Positions 23,618 to 32,824 are shown, counted from the stretch's first letter. The stretch is DNA of 64,000 bases from Sarcina sp. DSM 11001 (GCF_900101015.1 NZ_FNFZ01000009.1:1-64000); one strand, 5' to 3'. The notes: a model not told the origin generated them from the sequence alone. Made by a program: numbers and translations.

Positions 23618-25021
23618 CTACTCGTCTGTTGCAAGCAGTTCCTCCCGGATCTTCTCGATCAGTTCCTTCTGCTCTACGGCATCCAGATATTTTGACGCCC
23701 GGATGACACAGGTCTTTTCCACATCAAAGGCGCCTGGATCCATCAGGCTCCCCTCAAAAAATCTGAGATACTCTATTCTTGCCTGTGCATCTTCTTCTGT
23801 GGGAAAGATCTCGACAGCGCCGCCGCCAACTGTACCGATCATAACCACATCGATCACTTCTTTCGGCTTTTGTTCTTTTTCCTCACTTATCTCAGAGGCG
23901 GCCGTCTCTGAAGCTGCGGCATTCTCCGCAGTAGTTCCTGCAGAAGTTCCGCCCTCCGCAGTGTCCTCAGATGTGGTCCCGGAAGCCGGGCTGCTCTCCA
24001 GTTCTCCGGAAGCCCCGGCCGCTGCGGCGCTTTCCACTGAAGTTCCAGCTGCTGCGGCACTGTCTGCTGCGGTTCCGACTTCTGCGGCACTGTCTGCTGC
24101 GGTTCCGGCCTCTGAAGAACTGTCTGCTGCAGTTCCGGCTTCTGCAGAACTTTCCGCTGTAGTTCCGGCTTCTGCCGCGTTTTCAACCGATGTTCCGCCT
24201 TCCGCAGCGTTTTCCCGGGCAGTGTCGGCTTCTGCCGGGTCTTCGTCTGAAGCGCCTGCCGCTTCCTCGTCCTCGTCTTCGTCCGGAGCTTTCTTAAACG
24301 CTTCTTCCGGAAGGAGCTCACGGTCCACACGTTCATCAAGGAAATATACACAGCCGGTATAGCCGCCTTTTTCGCCGAGAAGACCATTGGGATCCTGTTC
24401 TTTTGTCACAGCTCCTGTCTCAACAACGGTACTGATCCTTTTGAGACGTCCGCTCACAAAGTCATCGGGCGGAGCCGTAACATTTGCCAGCTTCTGCACA
24501 CTGTTTTCATAACTCTTCTGTGCATCCTGTACCGCTTTGATCTGCTCAGAATAATCGGGCACAGCAGGGATCTCCGGTATCTTTGTCATGGCTTCCTCAA
24601 CACCGGTTGCCGCTACATCGGCCTCCATTTTCTGGATTTCAAGATCACTTTTGTTGAAACTGCTCTGCAGCTCCCGCATTTCAAACGGATCGAACTGAAC
24701 GGGAGCCTCCACCAGCCTGCCTTCTGCAGTTTTTATGGCTTTCTGCAGCTTTTCCAGAGTCCTGGGTTCATAGGCTTTTTTATTCTGATCTGCTAAAGAA
24801 CCTGCTTCGTTCAGAACCCCCTGCAATTCTTCATTCGCAGCAGCGATACTGGAAGCGGCTGCATTATATTTTTCTATTTTTTCATTATAGGAACGGGCAA
24901 GTTCATTATACGCGTCGATAGAGCCGGAGGCCGCAGTCCGGGCAGTGTGTATATTATAATAAAACACAGCCAGCACCACCGCTGCGATCACTGCCGCTAT
25001 TACAATTGCTTTTTTAACCAT
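23618..25021 (-). CDS. Membrane-anchored coiled-coil protein with Ala/Glu/Thr decapeptide repeats
   Basis: 467 residues; no family recognised. An N-terminal transmembrane anchor (KKAIVIAAVIAAVVLAVFYY) is followed by a long coiled coil (about 30-180: YNEKIEKYNAAASSIAAANEEL...). A low-complexity zone (about 245-385) comes next, built from 10-residue units of the form AEAGTAADSS/AEVGTAADSA. A compact C-terminal domain (EVIDVVMIGTVGGGAVEIFP...IEKIREELLATDE) ends the protein. The repeat zone is acidic and very rich in Ala, Glu, Ser, Thr and Gly. It resembles in composition the tails or stalks of the proteins at 46.9 and 52.6 kb. It probably spaces the C-terminal domain from the membrane. AAGGAG precedes the ATG. 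Confidence 0.75.
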   Translation of the reverse strand: MVKKAIVIAAVIAAVVLAVFYYNIHTARTAASGSIDAYNELARSYNEKIEKYNAAASSIAAANEELQGVLNEAGSLADQNKKAYEPRTLEKLQKAIKTAEGRLVEAPVQFDPFEMRELQSSFNKSDLEIQKMEADVAATGVEEAMTKIPEIPAVPDYSEQIKAVQDAQKSYENSVQKLANVTAPPDDFVSGRLKRISTVVETGAVTKEQDPNGLLGEKGGYTGCVYFLDERVDRELLPEEAFKKAPDEDEDEEAAGASDEDPAEADTARENAAEGGTSVENAAEAGTTAESSAEAGTAADSSSEAGTAADSAAEVGTAADSAAAAGTSVESAAAAGASGELESSPASGTTSEDTAEGGTSAGTTAENAAASETAASEISEEKEQKPKEVIDVVMIGTVGGGAVEIFPTEEDAQARIEYLRFFEGSLMDPGAFDVEKTCVIRASKYLDAVEQKELIEKIREELLATDE

Positions 25022-25046
25022 CTGACACTCCTTCCCGGGGGAAACA

Positions 25047-25060
25047 ATTCAAGACTCGCT
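25047..25060. repeat. Partial copy of the dispersed palindromic repeat
   Basis: TTCAAGACTCGCTC matches the left arm of the palindrome family seen at 2361, 8934, 48575 and 58489. The right arm is missing. Confidence 0.4.
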
Positions 25061-25131
25061 CTTATTCTATTTTATCTGCTATCTTCATTCCTGTACATAG
25101 GCGCTTGTCACTTTTCAGACTGATTCGAAAT

Positions 25132-25173
25132 TGTTACCGTACAGACCCCTTCGAAATTCGAGGCGTTTTTCCG
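25132..25173 (+). repeat. Dispersed repeat family B, single copy
   Basis: TGTTACCGTACAGACC followed by CCTTCGAAATTCGAGGCG and TTTTTC is clearly related (about 85 percent over 40 bases) to the reverse complement of 46656-46692, with a third partial copy at 46708-46740. Non-coding; lies upstream of the beta-helix gene. Confidence 0.65.
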
Positions 25174-25320
25174 CCGCCGGCTGGGCATAATATTGCTTAA
25201 GCTGGCATAGTATTGTGTAAATATGGTAGAATAGACTATATAAAACTATCCCTGCCTTTTAAGAGCAGGCAGAAAAAACGTTACGGCAGACAGAAATAAT
25301 GCAAACATGTTTTATATTCT

Positions 25321-26739
25321 ATGAGGAGGCATATGGTTAGAAATAAGATTTGGGCTCGGCCCGGCCACTCCGTAGAACACAGCATGCGCATGCAGAAAAG
25401 GCGGTTCTGCAGAGGGTTTTCTGTTATTCTTGTATTTTTGCTGATACTTTCTGTACCTTTTCAGGCGATATCCGCGGCATTTTTATCTCTCCTGCCCTTC
25501 GGGACTTCTGGAACCGCAGGTACGATCTCCGGACCGGGCCTGTTGCCGCCGCTGAGCCTGGAGGCAGAAGCTTCCGTCCCCTGGAAACATGAGTACCATC
25601 TCAGGGGCGACGAAGAATTCCAGGCGCATGCGCGCCGGATCATCGAAACAGGCGTTACAGCCCCTTCTACCGAAGGCGAGGTCTATTACGCAGGACCTTC
25701 AGACGATGTCCAGGGAATAATCAACCAGCTCGGCCCGGGCGACACTCTGTATCTGCGGGAAGGTGTTTACAGCCGCAAGATCCGCTTATACGGCGGAGTA
25801 CAGGGCCGGCCGGACGCCTATATCACCATTGCGGCAATGCCGGGAGAAGAAGTCATTTTTGACGGATCCGGCCTTAGCGGCCATGATCAGGACCAGGACG
25901 GTCCTTCTATGTTCTGGCTGTATGGCTGCGGCTATGTCCAGCTGACCGGATTTGAAGTCCGCGACGCGCATGGCAGGGATGCCAGCGCCATTCTTCTTGA
26001 GCCAGGCACCCATCATGTTGTCGTCAGCGACCTGTACATCCATAATATCTCCACACCCAGTCCCCGCAGCGAAGACCACTGCGCAAATGCCATACTTGTC
26101 ATGGGAAGAAGCGGGAACACTATTTCCAATGTCCTGCTGTTCCGCAATACGATCCGGAACTGCGAAACCGGCTGGTCCGAGGCGATCGCGGTTTCTTCCA
26201 ACGCCGCGGAGATCAATGTTGTCGGCAATGTCCTTGATGACACAGGCAACATTGCCATCTGTTTTTCCGGCAACTATGGAAATGCGCCTTCCTCTGTCGA
26301 CTATCCCCGGGGCGGGCTCGTTTTCGGGAACGTCATCACCGACTGCCACTGTGTATATGATACCGGCTTCGCCATTTATGCGGACGGCGCCCAGAACATA
26401 GATTTTGTCGGCAATACTGTGAGAGACTGCGACGGAGGGATAGAGGCCGGCGCGGAAGAAGGCGGGCACAATACCCGCAATATCCTGATCGCCAATAACC
26501 TGCTCACAGGGTGCGCGGAAGCAGCGATCGGTCTGGGCACACCGGGAGGCGGCGGACATGTGAGCAACGTGACCGTTTACGGAAACCGTTACCGCCATGT
26601 CGGATGGCTCAGCGGAGGCGCCTCCATCCTGCGGTTCGGTGCGGGAGGTGTAAATTCCTATGATAACTCCTACATTGATGATGACAGTCAGATGGACCGG
26701 CCTTTCTTCCCGATCATCAAACATCCCGCTGTGCACTGA
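25321..26739 (+). CDS. Secreted right-handed parallel beta-helix protein
   Basis: 472 residues. A signal anchor (about 35-55, FSVILVFLLILSVPFQAISAA) precedes a secreted domain. From about 120 on it shows the repeated pattern of a parallel beta-helix: GDTLYLREGVYSRKI, GRPDAYITIAAMPGEEVIFDGS, then rungs such as NVLLFRNTIRNCE, INVVGNVLDDTG, GLVFGNVITDC, DFVGNTVRDC, ILIANNLLTGC and VTVYGNRYRHVG. This fold is used by polysaccharide lyases, epimerases and glycosidases; no catalytic set can be assigned. The start is uncertain: ATG at 25321 or 25333, the latter with AGGAGG only three bases away. Confidence 0.85.
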   Translation: MRRHMVRNKIWARPGHSVEHSMRMQKRRFCRGFSVILVFLLILSVPFQAISAAFLSLLPFGTSGTAGTISGPGLLPPLSLEAEASVPWKHEYHLRGDEEFQAHARRIIETGVTAPSTEGEVYYAGPSDDVQGIINQLGPGDTLYLREGVYSRKIRLYGGVQGRPDAYITIAAMPGEEVIFDGSGLSGHDQDQDGPSMFWLYGCGYVQLTGFEVRDAHGRDASAILLEPGTHHVVVSDLYIHNISTPSPRSEDHCANAILVMGRSGNTISNVLLFRNTIRNCETGWSEAIAVSSNAAEINVVGNVLDDTGNIAICFSGNYGNAPSSVDYPRGGLVFGNVITDCHCVYDTGFAIYADGAQNIDFVGNTVRDCDGGIEAGAEEGGHNTRNILIANNLLTGCAEAAIGLGTPGGGGHVSNVTVYGNRYRHVGWLSGGASILRFGAGGVNSYDNSYIDDDSQMDRPFFPIIKHPAVH

Positions 26740-26744
26740 AGATG

Positions 26745-26935
26745 ACACGTAAAAGGCATTACTGAAAATGTCATCGCTGGAAAAGCCATTATTGAAAATA
26801 GCATCACCGGAAATGTCATCACTGGAAAACTATCACTGAAAACGGCATCATCCAAAACAGCACTGCTGAAAAAAGGCATTCTCAAACAGCATTACTGCCG
26901 TAAACAGCATAACAAATCAGACATAATATTCAGAC
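26745..26935. repeat. Degenerate tandem repeat after the beta-helix gene
   Basis: About nine copies of a 15-17-base unit like CATCACTGGAAAATG (variants CATTACTGAAAATGT, CATTATTGAAAATAG). The unit resembles the last bases of the preceding gene (GTGCACTGAAGATGACAC, with its stop codon). The array fills the gap up to the esterase gene. Confidence 0.75.
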
Positions 26936-26956
26936 AAAATAACAAGGAATCTTAAA

Positions 26957-27727
26957 ATGGTCATAAAGAAAGATGTGCTCTTTACCCCTGCGAACAAGAC
27001 CCGCGGCCTTCATATTTACCTGCCTGACAACTACAATGAGACAAATGAACGCTATCCGGTCATGTATTTTTTTGACGGACACAACCTGTTCTTTGACGAG
27101 GACGCCACTTACGGAAAAAGCTGGGGGCTGAAGGACTTTCTGGATGGATGGGGCAAAGACATCATTATCGTCGGCCTCGAATGCGGGCATGAGGGAAATG
27201 AACGGCTGGTGGAATTCTGCCCCTATACTTTCCACGGCAGATTCTGGGGCGGCACCTTAAACGGCACCGGACATAAGACCCTGCAGTGGATGGTCTCCAC
27301 CCTCAAGCCGATGATCGACCTTGAGTACCGGACCTGGCCGCACAGAGAGGCTACAGGGATTGCCGGTTCCAGCATGGGCGGTCTGATGGCCCTGTGCGGG
27401 GCGGTCTGCTACAATGACTGTTTCTCAAAGGCAGCCTGCGTCTCCAGTACAGTCTCTCCCTGTATGGCTTCTGTGCGCCGTGATATCCGCAGCAGCTCCA
27501 TTCAGGAGGATACCCGCATCTATCTTTCCTTCGGAACAGAAGAAGCTTTTCTTCCGGATCCCTCGGATCCCATGAAAAGTCTCACTGCCATTCATAACCT
27601 CACTGTTCAGAAGGATCTGATCGAACGCGGTGTAAGGACAGATCTGTACTGTCAGATCGGAGGCGGTCACAATGAGGCCAGCTGGGAATTGCAGATTCCC
27701 CGTTTTATGGACTTTTTATGGCGATAA
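26957..27727 (+). CDS. Alpha/beta-hydrolase esterase (esterase D / enterochelin esterase-like)
   Basis: 256 residues. RYPVMYFFDGHNLFFDE near the start and the nucleophile elbow GSSMGGLMAL (Ser at about 139) are typical of the putative-esterase family that includes Fes-like and feruloyl-esterase-like enzymes. The likely acid is in the FGTEEAFLPD segment and the His is in GGGHNEASWE near the C-terminus. No signal peptide, so cytosolic. An AAGGA site precedes the ATG. The neighbouring secreted beta-helix protein might act on acylated polysaccharide whose products this enzyme deacylates; that is a guess. The gene is followed by a terminator. Confidence 0.85.
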   Translation: MVIKKDVLFTPANKTRGLHIYLPDNYNETNERYPVMYFFDGHNLFFDEDATYGKSWGLKDFLDGWGKDIIIVGLECGHEGNERLVEFCPYTFHGRFWGGTLNGTGHKTLQWMVSTLKPMIDLEYRTWPHREATGIAGSSMGGLMALCGAVCYNDCFSKAACVSSTVSPCMASVRRDIRSSSIQEDTRIYLSFGTEEAFLPDPSDPMKSLTAIHNLTVQKDLIERGVRTDLYCQIGGGHNEASWELQIPRFMDFLWR

Positions 27728-27956
27728 GAGGACAGGATAATCCGGTACGGCCAGGAGGCTCCGGAATGCTCAGGATTATCCTGAACTATACATGAGAACC
27801 TTCCGTGATCCCAACGTCGAATGATAACGACGCCGCAGGGGAAACGGGATAGTGATTTTAGTTCTACTTACAAGTTCTACTTACGCTGCTTTTGATCGAG
27901 ACGGAGCACTCACATCAATACCTGAACACACCTTGACACCTATATACATAAACTAT

Positions 27957-27991
27957 ACATAAACAGCGGGGGAAATCCCCCGCTGTTTATG
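27957..27991. terminator. Bidirectional terminator between esterase and asparagine-synthase-like genes
   Basis: CATAAACAGCGGGGG pairs with CCCCCGCTGTTTATG around a short A-rich loop. It is placed between two converging genes. Confidence 0.8.
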
Positions 27992-28060
27992 CATCTGCGT
28001 CAAAACGCAAAAAATTGTTATAGTGCACGTATTGAATTCAGCCCGTAAAAGACCGGCATC

Positions 28061-29599
28061 TCAGGAAAAGTACTCATCATACCAGACGAGGAAGGTATAG
28101 ATCGTCCATACCTTTCTCCACAGGTCGGAATTTCCTCCCGTGTATTCGTCAAAGATCGCCTGGACCTCCTCCAGCCGGAAGAATCTGGCACAGGACTCAC
28201 TCTGAAGCCGTCTTCTGACATCACTGTTGTAGCGTTCGTCCGCCAGCCAGATGCGGATCGGGACAACAAAGCCCAGCTTTTTGCGGAAAGCGATCTCTTC
28301 CGGGAGGACCTTTGCGGCTGCTGTCCTGAAGGCCACCTTATTCTGCTCCTCGTTGACCTTGAAGCGGGAAGGCATACGGGAAGCGATGTCAAAGATCCTG
28401 CGGTCTGTCAGCGGCATACGGATCTCCAGTCCCGCCGCGGTGCTCATCTTGTCCACATTGAGGTAGATATCTCCCTCAAGCCAGATCTGAATATCCACAT
28501 CCGACATTTTTGCAAGAGGATCCAGCCCTTCTGTCTCTTCGTAAATATCCTTTACAAGATTGATTGGAAGATTTTCCGGATCATAGCGAAGAAGAAGCCT
28601 CTTTTTTTCATCCTCCTTCATAATATTCGTATTGCCTACGTAGAAGGTCCTGAGGTTATCTCCATAGCGCTCCGCATTGCGATACATGTTGTAACCGCCG
28701 AAAAACTCGTCTGCTCCTTCTCCGGAATAGCAGAGCTTCGTATGTTTTGCTGTCTCACGGCAGGCAATGGCAAAAGCGATCGCTGAAGCGTCGCCGAGAG
28801 GCTGCTCCATATTTTTCATGACATAGGGTACGATCTCAAAATAGTCCTCAGGAGTGACTCTGCAGCGGCAGCTGCTCCGTCCCAGATAATCCGCTGTCTG
28901 CTTCGCAAGGCCGGACTCGTCAAAGCGCGCTTCATCATAGCCGCAAGAATCCGTCACCTGCACATCCGACATGGCAAGGACATACGAGGAATCCACCCCG
29001 CCGGAAAGGAAAGATTCTGCTTTTTCATCCGGATCTTTCACTTCCTCCATGACAGCCTGAAGCGTCGTGTGGATCTCATCGGCCCATTCTTCGAGGCTGC
29101 GGCTTTCATCCGGCGCAAAAACAGGAGTAAAATAGCGGGTAATGGAAAGTCCGCCTTCCTTCCAGACCAGATATCGTCCCGGCAGAAGCTTTTTGATCCC
29201 TTTAAAGAACGTATCCTCCCCGGCCCCGTAGGTCAGGCTCAGATAAATCTGCAGCATCCTCTCGTTTAGTTCTTTGCGGAAACCCGGCTGCGAGAGAATG
29301 TCCCTGATCATTGTCCCGTAAAGAAAGTCTCCTTCCTCTGTAATACAATAATAAAAGGGCTTTGTCCCGAACGGATCGCGGAGGCAGAAAAGCTCCTGTG
29401 CCTCTTCATCCCAGAGCGCAAAGGCAAACATGCCGTGCAGGTGCGTCCCCATGTCATGGCCCCATGTGCGGTAAGCGCATTGCAGGATCCGGTCTTCCCG
29501 CTCTTTTCGTGTAAGCGCCTCTGCATTTTCTATCTGTAATTCGCTGCACAGAGCTTTCCAGTTTCTGATATGTCCCCTGTATGCTCTAATCTCAACCAT
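28061..29599 (-). CDS. Asparagine synthase-like protein lacking the glutaminase nucleophile
   Basis: 512 residues. The C-terminal ATP-pyrophosphatase domain is complete: SGGVDSS (199-205), CYSGEGADEFFGGY, and the synthetase signature EIRMPLTDRRIFDIA. The N-terminal domain is shortened. It starts MVEIRAYRGHIRNWKAL, which aligns with the NGEIYNH region of AsnB, so the first 70-80 residues are missing, including Cys2 and the RHRGPD loop. GMFAFALWDEE and RDPFGTKPFYY remain. The start is supported by AGAAGG before the ATG, so this is not an annotation error. The enzyme probably uses ammonia or another amine, or amidates a non-asparagine substrate. Confidence 0.88.
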   Translation of the reverse strand: MVEIRAYRGHIRNWKALCSELQIENAEALTRKEREDRILQCAYRTWGHDMGTHLHGMFAFALWDEEAQELFCLRDPFGTKPFYYCITEEGDFLYGTMIRDILSQPGFRKELNERMLQIYLSLTYGAGEDTFFKGIKKLLPGRYLVWKEGGLSITRYFTPVFAPDESRSLEEWADEIHTTLQAVMEEVKDPDEKAESFLSGGVDSSYVLAMSDVQVTDSCGYDEARFDESGLAKQTADYLGRSSCRCRVTPEDYFEIVPYVMKNMEQPLGDASAIAFAIACRETAKHTKLCYSGEGADEFFGGYNMYRNAERYGDNLRTFYVGNTNIMKEDEKKRLLLRYDPENLPINLVKDIYEETEGLDPLAKMSDVDIQIWLEGDIYLNVDKMSTAAGLEIRMPLTDRRIFDIASRMPSRFKVNEEQNKVAFRTAAAKVLPEEIAFRKKLGFVVPIRIWLADERYNSDVRRRLQSESCARFFRLEEVQAIFDEYTGGNSDLWRKVWTIYTFLVWYDEYFS

Positions 29600-29665
29600 T
29601 CTTTTTCCTTCTTTTTTATTGACTGATATCTTCTTTTATATTTACTAATATTAAGTAAAAATCCC

Positions 29666-30073
29666 TTACTCCATTGCCTTAACGATCGCATCCAGCTCAG
29701 CGTCGGACGGTTTCCCGGGTTTCCAGAGAATGCGCTGACCGTCGCTCTTATACCTCGGGATCACGTGCAGATGAAAATGAGGCACTGTCTGGCCTGCCGT
29801 TTCTCCATTATTCTGTACGAGATTTGCTCCATCACAATGCAGCCTCTCCTTCATCCGGATGGCCATCTGCTGCCCGATCTTCATCGCCCCTGCCGCCCAG
29901 TCCGCGGGAATCTCATACACATCCGCAAAATGCTCTTTAGGCAGCACAAGCGCATGACCTTTTGTCGCAGGTCCAAGGTCAAGGATCACACGGTACCTGT
30001 CATCCTCGTACAATGTCCTGGAAGGGATCTCTCCGTTCGCGATCTTACAGAAAATGCAATTATTGTCTTTCAT
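29666..30073 (-). CDS. HIT family (histidine triad) nucleotide-binding protein
   Basis: 135 residues. CIFCKIANGEIPS at the start carries the two zinc-type cysteines (6 and 9), and HFHLHVIPR (99-107) is the histidine triad. These proteins hydrolyse or bind nucleoside phosphoramidates and Ap4A-like nucleotides. The ATG at 30071-30073 has GGAGG upstream; a longer frame to 30238 has non-native sequence. It is upstream of and co-oriented with the asparagine-synthase-like gene. Confidence 0.92.
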   Translation of the reverse strand: MKDNNCIFCKIANGEIPSRTLYEDDRYRVILDLGPATKGHALVLPKEHFADVYEIPADWAAGAMKIGQQMAIRMKERLHCDGANLVQNNGETAGQTVPHFHLHVIPRYKSDGQRILWKPGKPSDAELDAIVKAME

Positions 30074-30269
30074 TCCTATCCTCCATGTAGAAATCCCAGG
30101 TGTAAAACCGGGATAAAATGCAAGGCCTTTTACCAGGGTTTTGCGCATAAAGCACGCGAAACCCCGAAGCCGGTCAATGAACAGCCAGCAGCTGCAAGTT
30201 CCTTCTATTACAGGCTGCAGCCATTGCAATTTTATCATTGGCAGAAAAACACGTCAATCATGCGGTTTC

Positions 30270-30435
30270 TCATTCCAAAGTGCCGGCTCCAGAGTACCAG
30301 CACCGGATTGTCATTTCCAGAGTCCCGGCCCCAGAGTGCCAGCACCGGATTGTCATTTCCAGAGTCCCGGCTCCAGAACAGCCAGTTCCAGAAGAACCGG
30401 TTCCAAAGCAGTCGGTTCCAGTATATCGCACCGGT
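30270..30435. repeat. Tandem repeat (42 bp with a 13-14 bp sub-repeat)
   Basis: A 42-base unit starting CCAGAGT(A/G)CCAGCACCGG begins at 30289 and again at 30331. It is flanked by shorter units like GGTTCCAGAAGAACC. On the minus strand it reads as repeated CTGGAACCGG/CTGGAGCCGG. It lies between the FHA gene stop and the HIT start. Confidence 0.8.
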
Positions 30436-30441
30436 CCACGA

Positions 30442-32103
30442 TTACCGGTATACAAACTGCATTCTGCCAAGGAGGACGTGGTCTCCTTCCTGCAGGGCGC
30501 GGCACTCATTTGGCAGAAGGCGCTCTCCGTTCAGCCATGTCCCGTTCGTACTGTTGAGATCACGGATCGTCATTCTGCCCTCCCGGTCAAGTGCAAAACG
30601 GGCATGCATACGGCTCACACTGCTGTCATCCAGGACCTGGTCGACATATTCTCCTATTTTTCCCACAACGCAGGGCAGATCCTCCAGACTGATCTTCTCC
30701 CCCCTGCACGTCCCGATCCCATATAGACCGCAGGGCTTTTTCTCTTCCGGCCGGAGCAGGCAGGTCTCGCCAAAAGCCGCCGGTTCACGGGGAGGCAGAA
30801 GTCCTTCGTTCCCTCCCGGCCTTTCCACTTCCCCTTGTAAAACGTCCGCAAGCATCCTCCCGCGAGCGGTAGGGTTCTGCGTTTTTTCATCGTAATAACA
30901 CAGACTGTCTGCATCCCTCCATGTCAGGTCGTCACCTGAAAAGACAGTTTCTTCGTAATCTGTTTTTATGTCTGCAGCCTGTATCTTTTTTCTCCGTTCC
31001 TGAATGAGACCGACAGCCCCAAGGATCCCTCCGGCTGCAGCCAGAACGCCTCCAAATGCCCTGCTCAGGATCATCTCCCTCTCCTGCAGCGGACAGAATC
31101 GATCCAGAAGGAGCAATGCGGAACCTGCCAGAATAAGGATAAGGGCAGAGATATACCTTATCTTCCTGTTTCTTTTTCCCCGCCCTCCTGACGGCTGCTT
31201 TGTCCTTCTTTCCATCTTGTTTCCGACTGCAGCCTGCTCTTGTTCCAGTTCCGGAATCTCCCGCTCCCGGCTATATTCAAAATAATCACTTTCATTCTTA
31301 TCTGCTTCCCGCGCTGTGCCTGTTTTCCGTGCCTTTCTTGCCCCGTTGGGGGAAGTCTCATGGCAGGTACTGTTCTTTAAACTGTCTTTTCTTTCTATTG
31401 ACCCGGTATCCTTTCGAACCTGCCTGCCGCTGTCCCGGTAATCCCACGTAGTCTCAGGCAGTATTCCTTCGTGATTCATATCCGGCAATGACGCCCCACT
31501 TCTTTTTTCCGCAAAAACGGGAACCTGAGCATGAACTGATCCGCGGCTCTCCACAGGGTGGATACCCAGCTCCTCCAGTATATCCTCCCTCAGTCTGAAT
31601 CCGGGCTTTTCTGCCATCATACAGAGGCGGTAGGACAGCGCCGCTGCCCGTTTGTCCCTTCCGTCCACTCTGTCAGACAAAAACGTGAAAAGGGGTTCCC
31701 ATCCCCCTTCCTGAATTTCGCCGGGATAATAGACAAAGCTGCATTCCTGTTCCCGGAAATCCGCATAAATGCATTCCGGATCTGTGATGATGTGAGATCC
31801 GTCCAGAAGATACTCCGTGAGGGTTTTTTCCACACGGAAAATATCCTCCAGGATCCGCTGCAGGTCTGAACAGCGGAGAGTCCGCCGGTCATAAAGATCA
31901 GAGAGGCTCTGCCTGGAAGTAATGTCATAATACAGATACTCTTTGTTATCGATGGAACGCCCGCTGCAAGGCAGCAGTCCCCGGATCTGGTTGGCTGCCA
32001 GCATCTTGTACTGATAATTGTTCTTTACTTCCTGCGGGCATGCCAGCACCAGATAATTGTGAGTGGCATCACTGTAATATGTTTTTTCCTCATTTAACCC
32101 CAT
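30442..32103 (-). CDS. FHA domain protein of the Tad locus (DUF6382-type N-terminus)
   Basis: About 553 residues. The N-terminal region (about 1-180: THNYLVLACPQEVKNNYQYKM...EYLLDGSHIITDPECIYADF) looks like the DUF6382 domain found with FHA domains in Lachnospiraceae. A polar linker and two membrane segments follow (YISALILILAGSALLLLDRF; GGVLAAAGGILGAVGLI). The C-terminal FHA domain ends ...SRMHARFALDREGRMTIRDLNSTNGTWLNGERL with the usual S-R...H...N-G-T marks for phosphothreonine binding. The start at 32101-32103 has GGAGGAG upstream. Last gene of the Tad cluster, probably regulatory. Confidence 0.82.
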   Translation of the reverse strand: MGLNEEKTYYSDATHNYLVLACPQEVKNNYQYKMLAANQIRGLLPCSGRSIDNKEYLYYDITSRQSLSDLYDRRTLRCSDLQRILEDIFRVEKTLTEYLLDGSHIITDPECIYADFREQECSFVYYPGEIQEGGWEPLFTFLSDRVDGRDKRAAALSYRLCMMAEKPGFRLREDILEELGIHPVESRGSVHAQVPVFAEKRSGASLPDMNHEGILPETTWDYRDSGRQVRKDTGSIERKDSLKNSTCHETSPNGARKARKTGTAREADKNESDYFEYSREREIPELEQEQAAVGNKMERRTKQPSGGRGKRNRKIRYISALILILAGSALLLLDRFCPLQEREMILSRAFGGVLAAAGGILGAVGLIQERRKKIQAADIKTDYEETVFSGDDLTWRDADSLCYYDEKTQNPTARGRMLADVLQGEVERPGGNEGLLPPREPAAFGETCLLRPEEKKPCGLYGIGTCRGEKISLEDLPCVVGKIGEYVDQVLDDSSVSRMHARFALDREGRMTIRDLNSTNGTWLNGERLLPNECRALQEGDHVLLGRMQFVYR

Positions 32104-32109
32104 GACACG

Positions 32110-32170
32110 CTCCTCCACTATACACTTATAAAAACACTCATAAAAACATTTATAAAAATACTTATAAAAT
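32110..32170. repeat. Short tandem repeat upstream of the FHA gene
   Basis: Five or so copies of a 12-base unit like ACTTATAAAAAC / ATTTATAAAAAT / ACTCATAAAAAC lie directly before the FHA gene start. Confidence 0.7.
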
Positions 32171-32308
32171 ACATTTTCGACGATAAGGTTTGACAACTCA
32201 GCAGCCGGCAGCACAGGTCTGCAGTGTCCGGGATGGCGGTTTTAACGACAACTATGATCGAGGCGTCATGTTGTCCTCCCGAATCTGGTCATTCAGTGCC
32301 TGTGATCG

Positions 32309-32824
32309 TCAGTCCTTATTATGGGACAGGGCCTCCTTTGAAAGGTTCATGATCCTCCTTACTTTTCGATAAGCTTTCGGCGGGTCTGTGCGGCGGGCCT
32401 GTCCCTGGGCACTCAGGGCCCAATCTGTCTCCATAGGGAAGAAGGATCCCGCTCCCGGAAGAGGAACATCCATCCGGGCCTGGCCGGTCACACGGATCAT
32501 CCCTCCTGAGGAAGCTGATCCATCAAAGCCGGAGAGCATAAACAGTTTATTTCCGGTCTGATTATGAATCTCCCCCGTACTGCTTCTGTCGGCTGTTCCT
32601 TTTTCCAGACTCTGACGGTAACTGAGTATATAAAAATCCTGTGTCATAACGCATCTGTCATATAAATAAAAAGACATATAGATGATCATCACAAACAGAA
32701 ACAGGACGATCGGCACGATCACGGCAGCTTCCACCGTAAAATAGGCGTCTGCTTCTTTTCTTCTTCCCTTATCTCCATGGGGTTCAATCCCATGGTTTTC
32801 TTTTCTCACAAGTAAGTTCAACAT
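32309..32824 (-). CDS. TadE-like pilus-assembly protein
   Basis: 171 residues. The hydrophobic helix FTVEAAVIVPIVLFLFVMIIYMSFYLYDRC lies behind a basic leader (GDKGRRKEADAY), the arrangement of TadE/TadF pseudopilins, with Glu in the expected position. The rest is extracellular (about 60-171). ATG at 32822-32824 is preferred because GAAGGCGGAG precedes it. Part of the Tad locus, after the second prepilin peptidase. Confidence 0.82.
   Translation of the reverse strand: MLNLLVRKENHGIEPHGDKGRRKEADAYFTVEAAVIVPIVLFLFVMIIYMSFYLYDRCVMTQDFYILSYRQSLEKGTADRSSTGEIHNQTGNKLFMLSGFDGSASSGGMIRVTGQARMDVPLPGAGSFFPMETDWALSAQGQARRTDPPKAYRKVRRIMNLSKEALSHNKD

Noticed and set aside
30270-30509. Minus-strand frame rich in GAGTLEMTIRCW
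   Set aside because: Direct translation of the 42-base tandem array.
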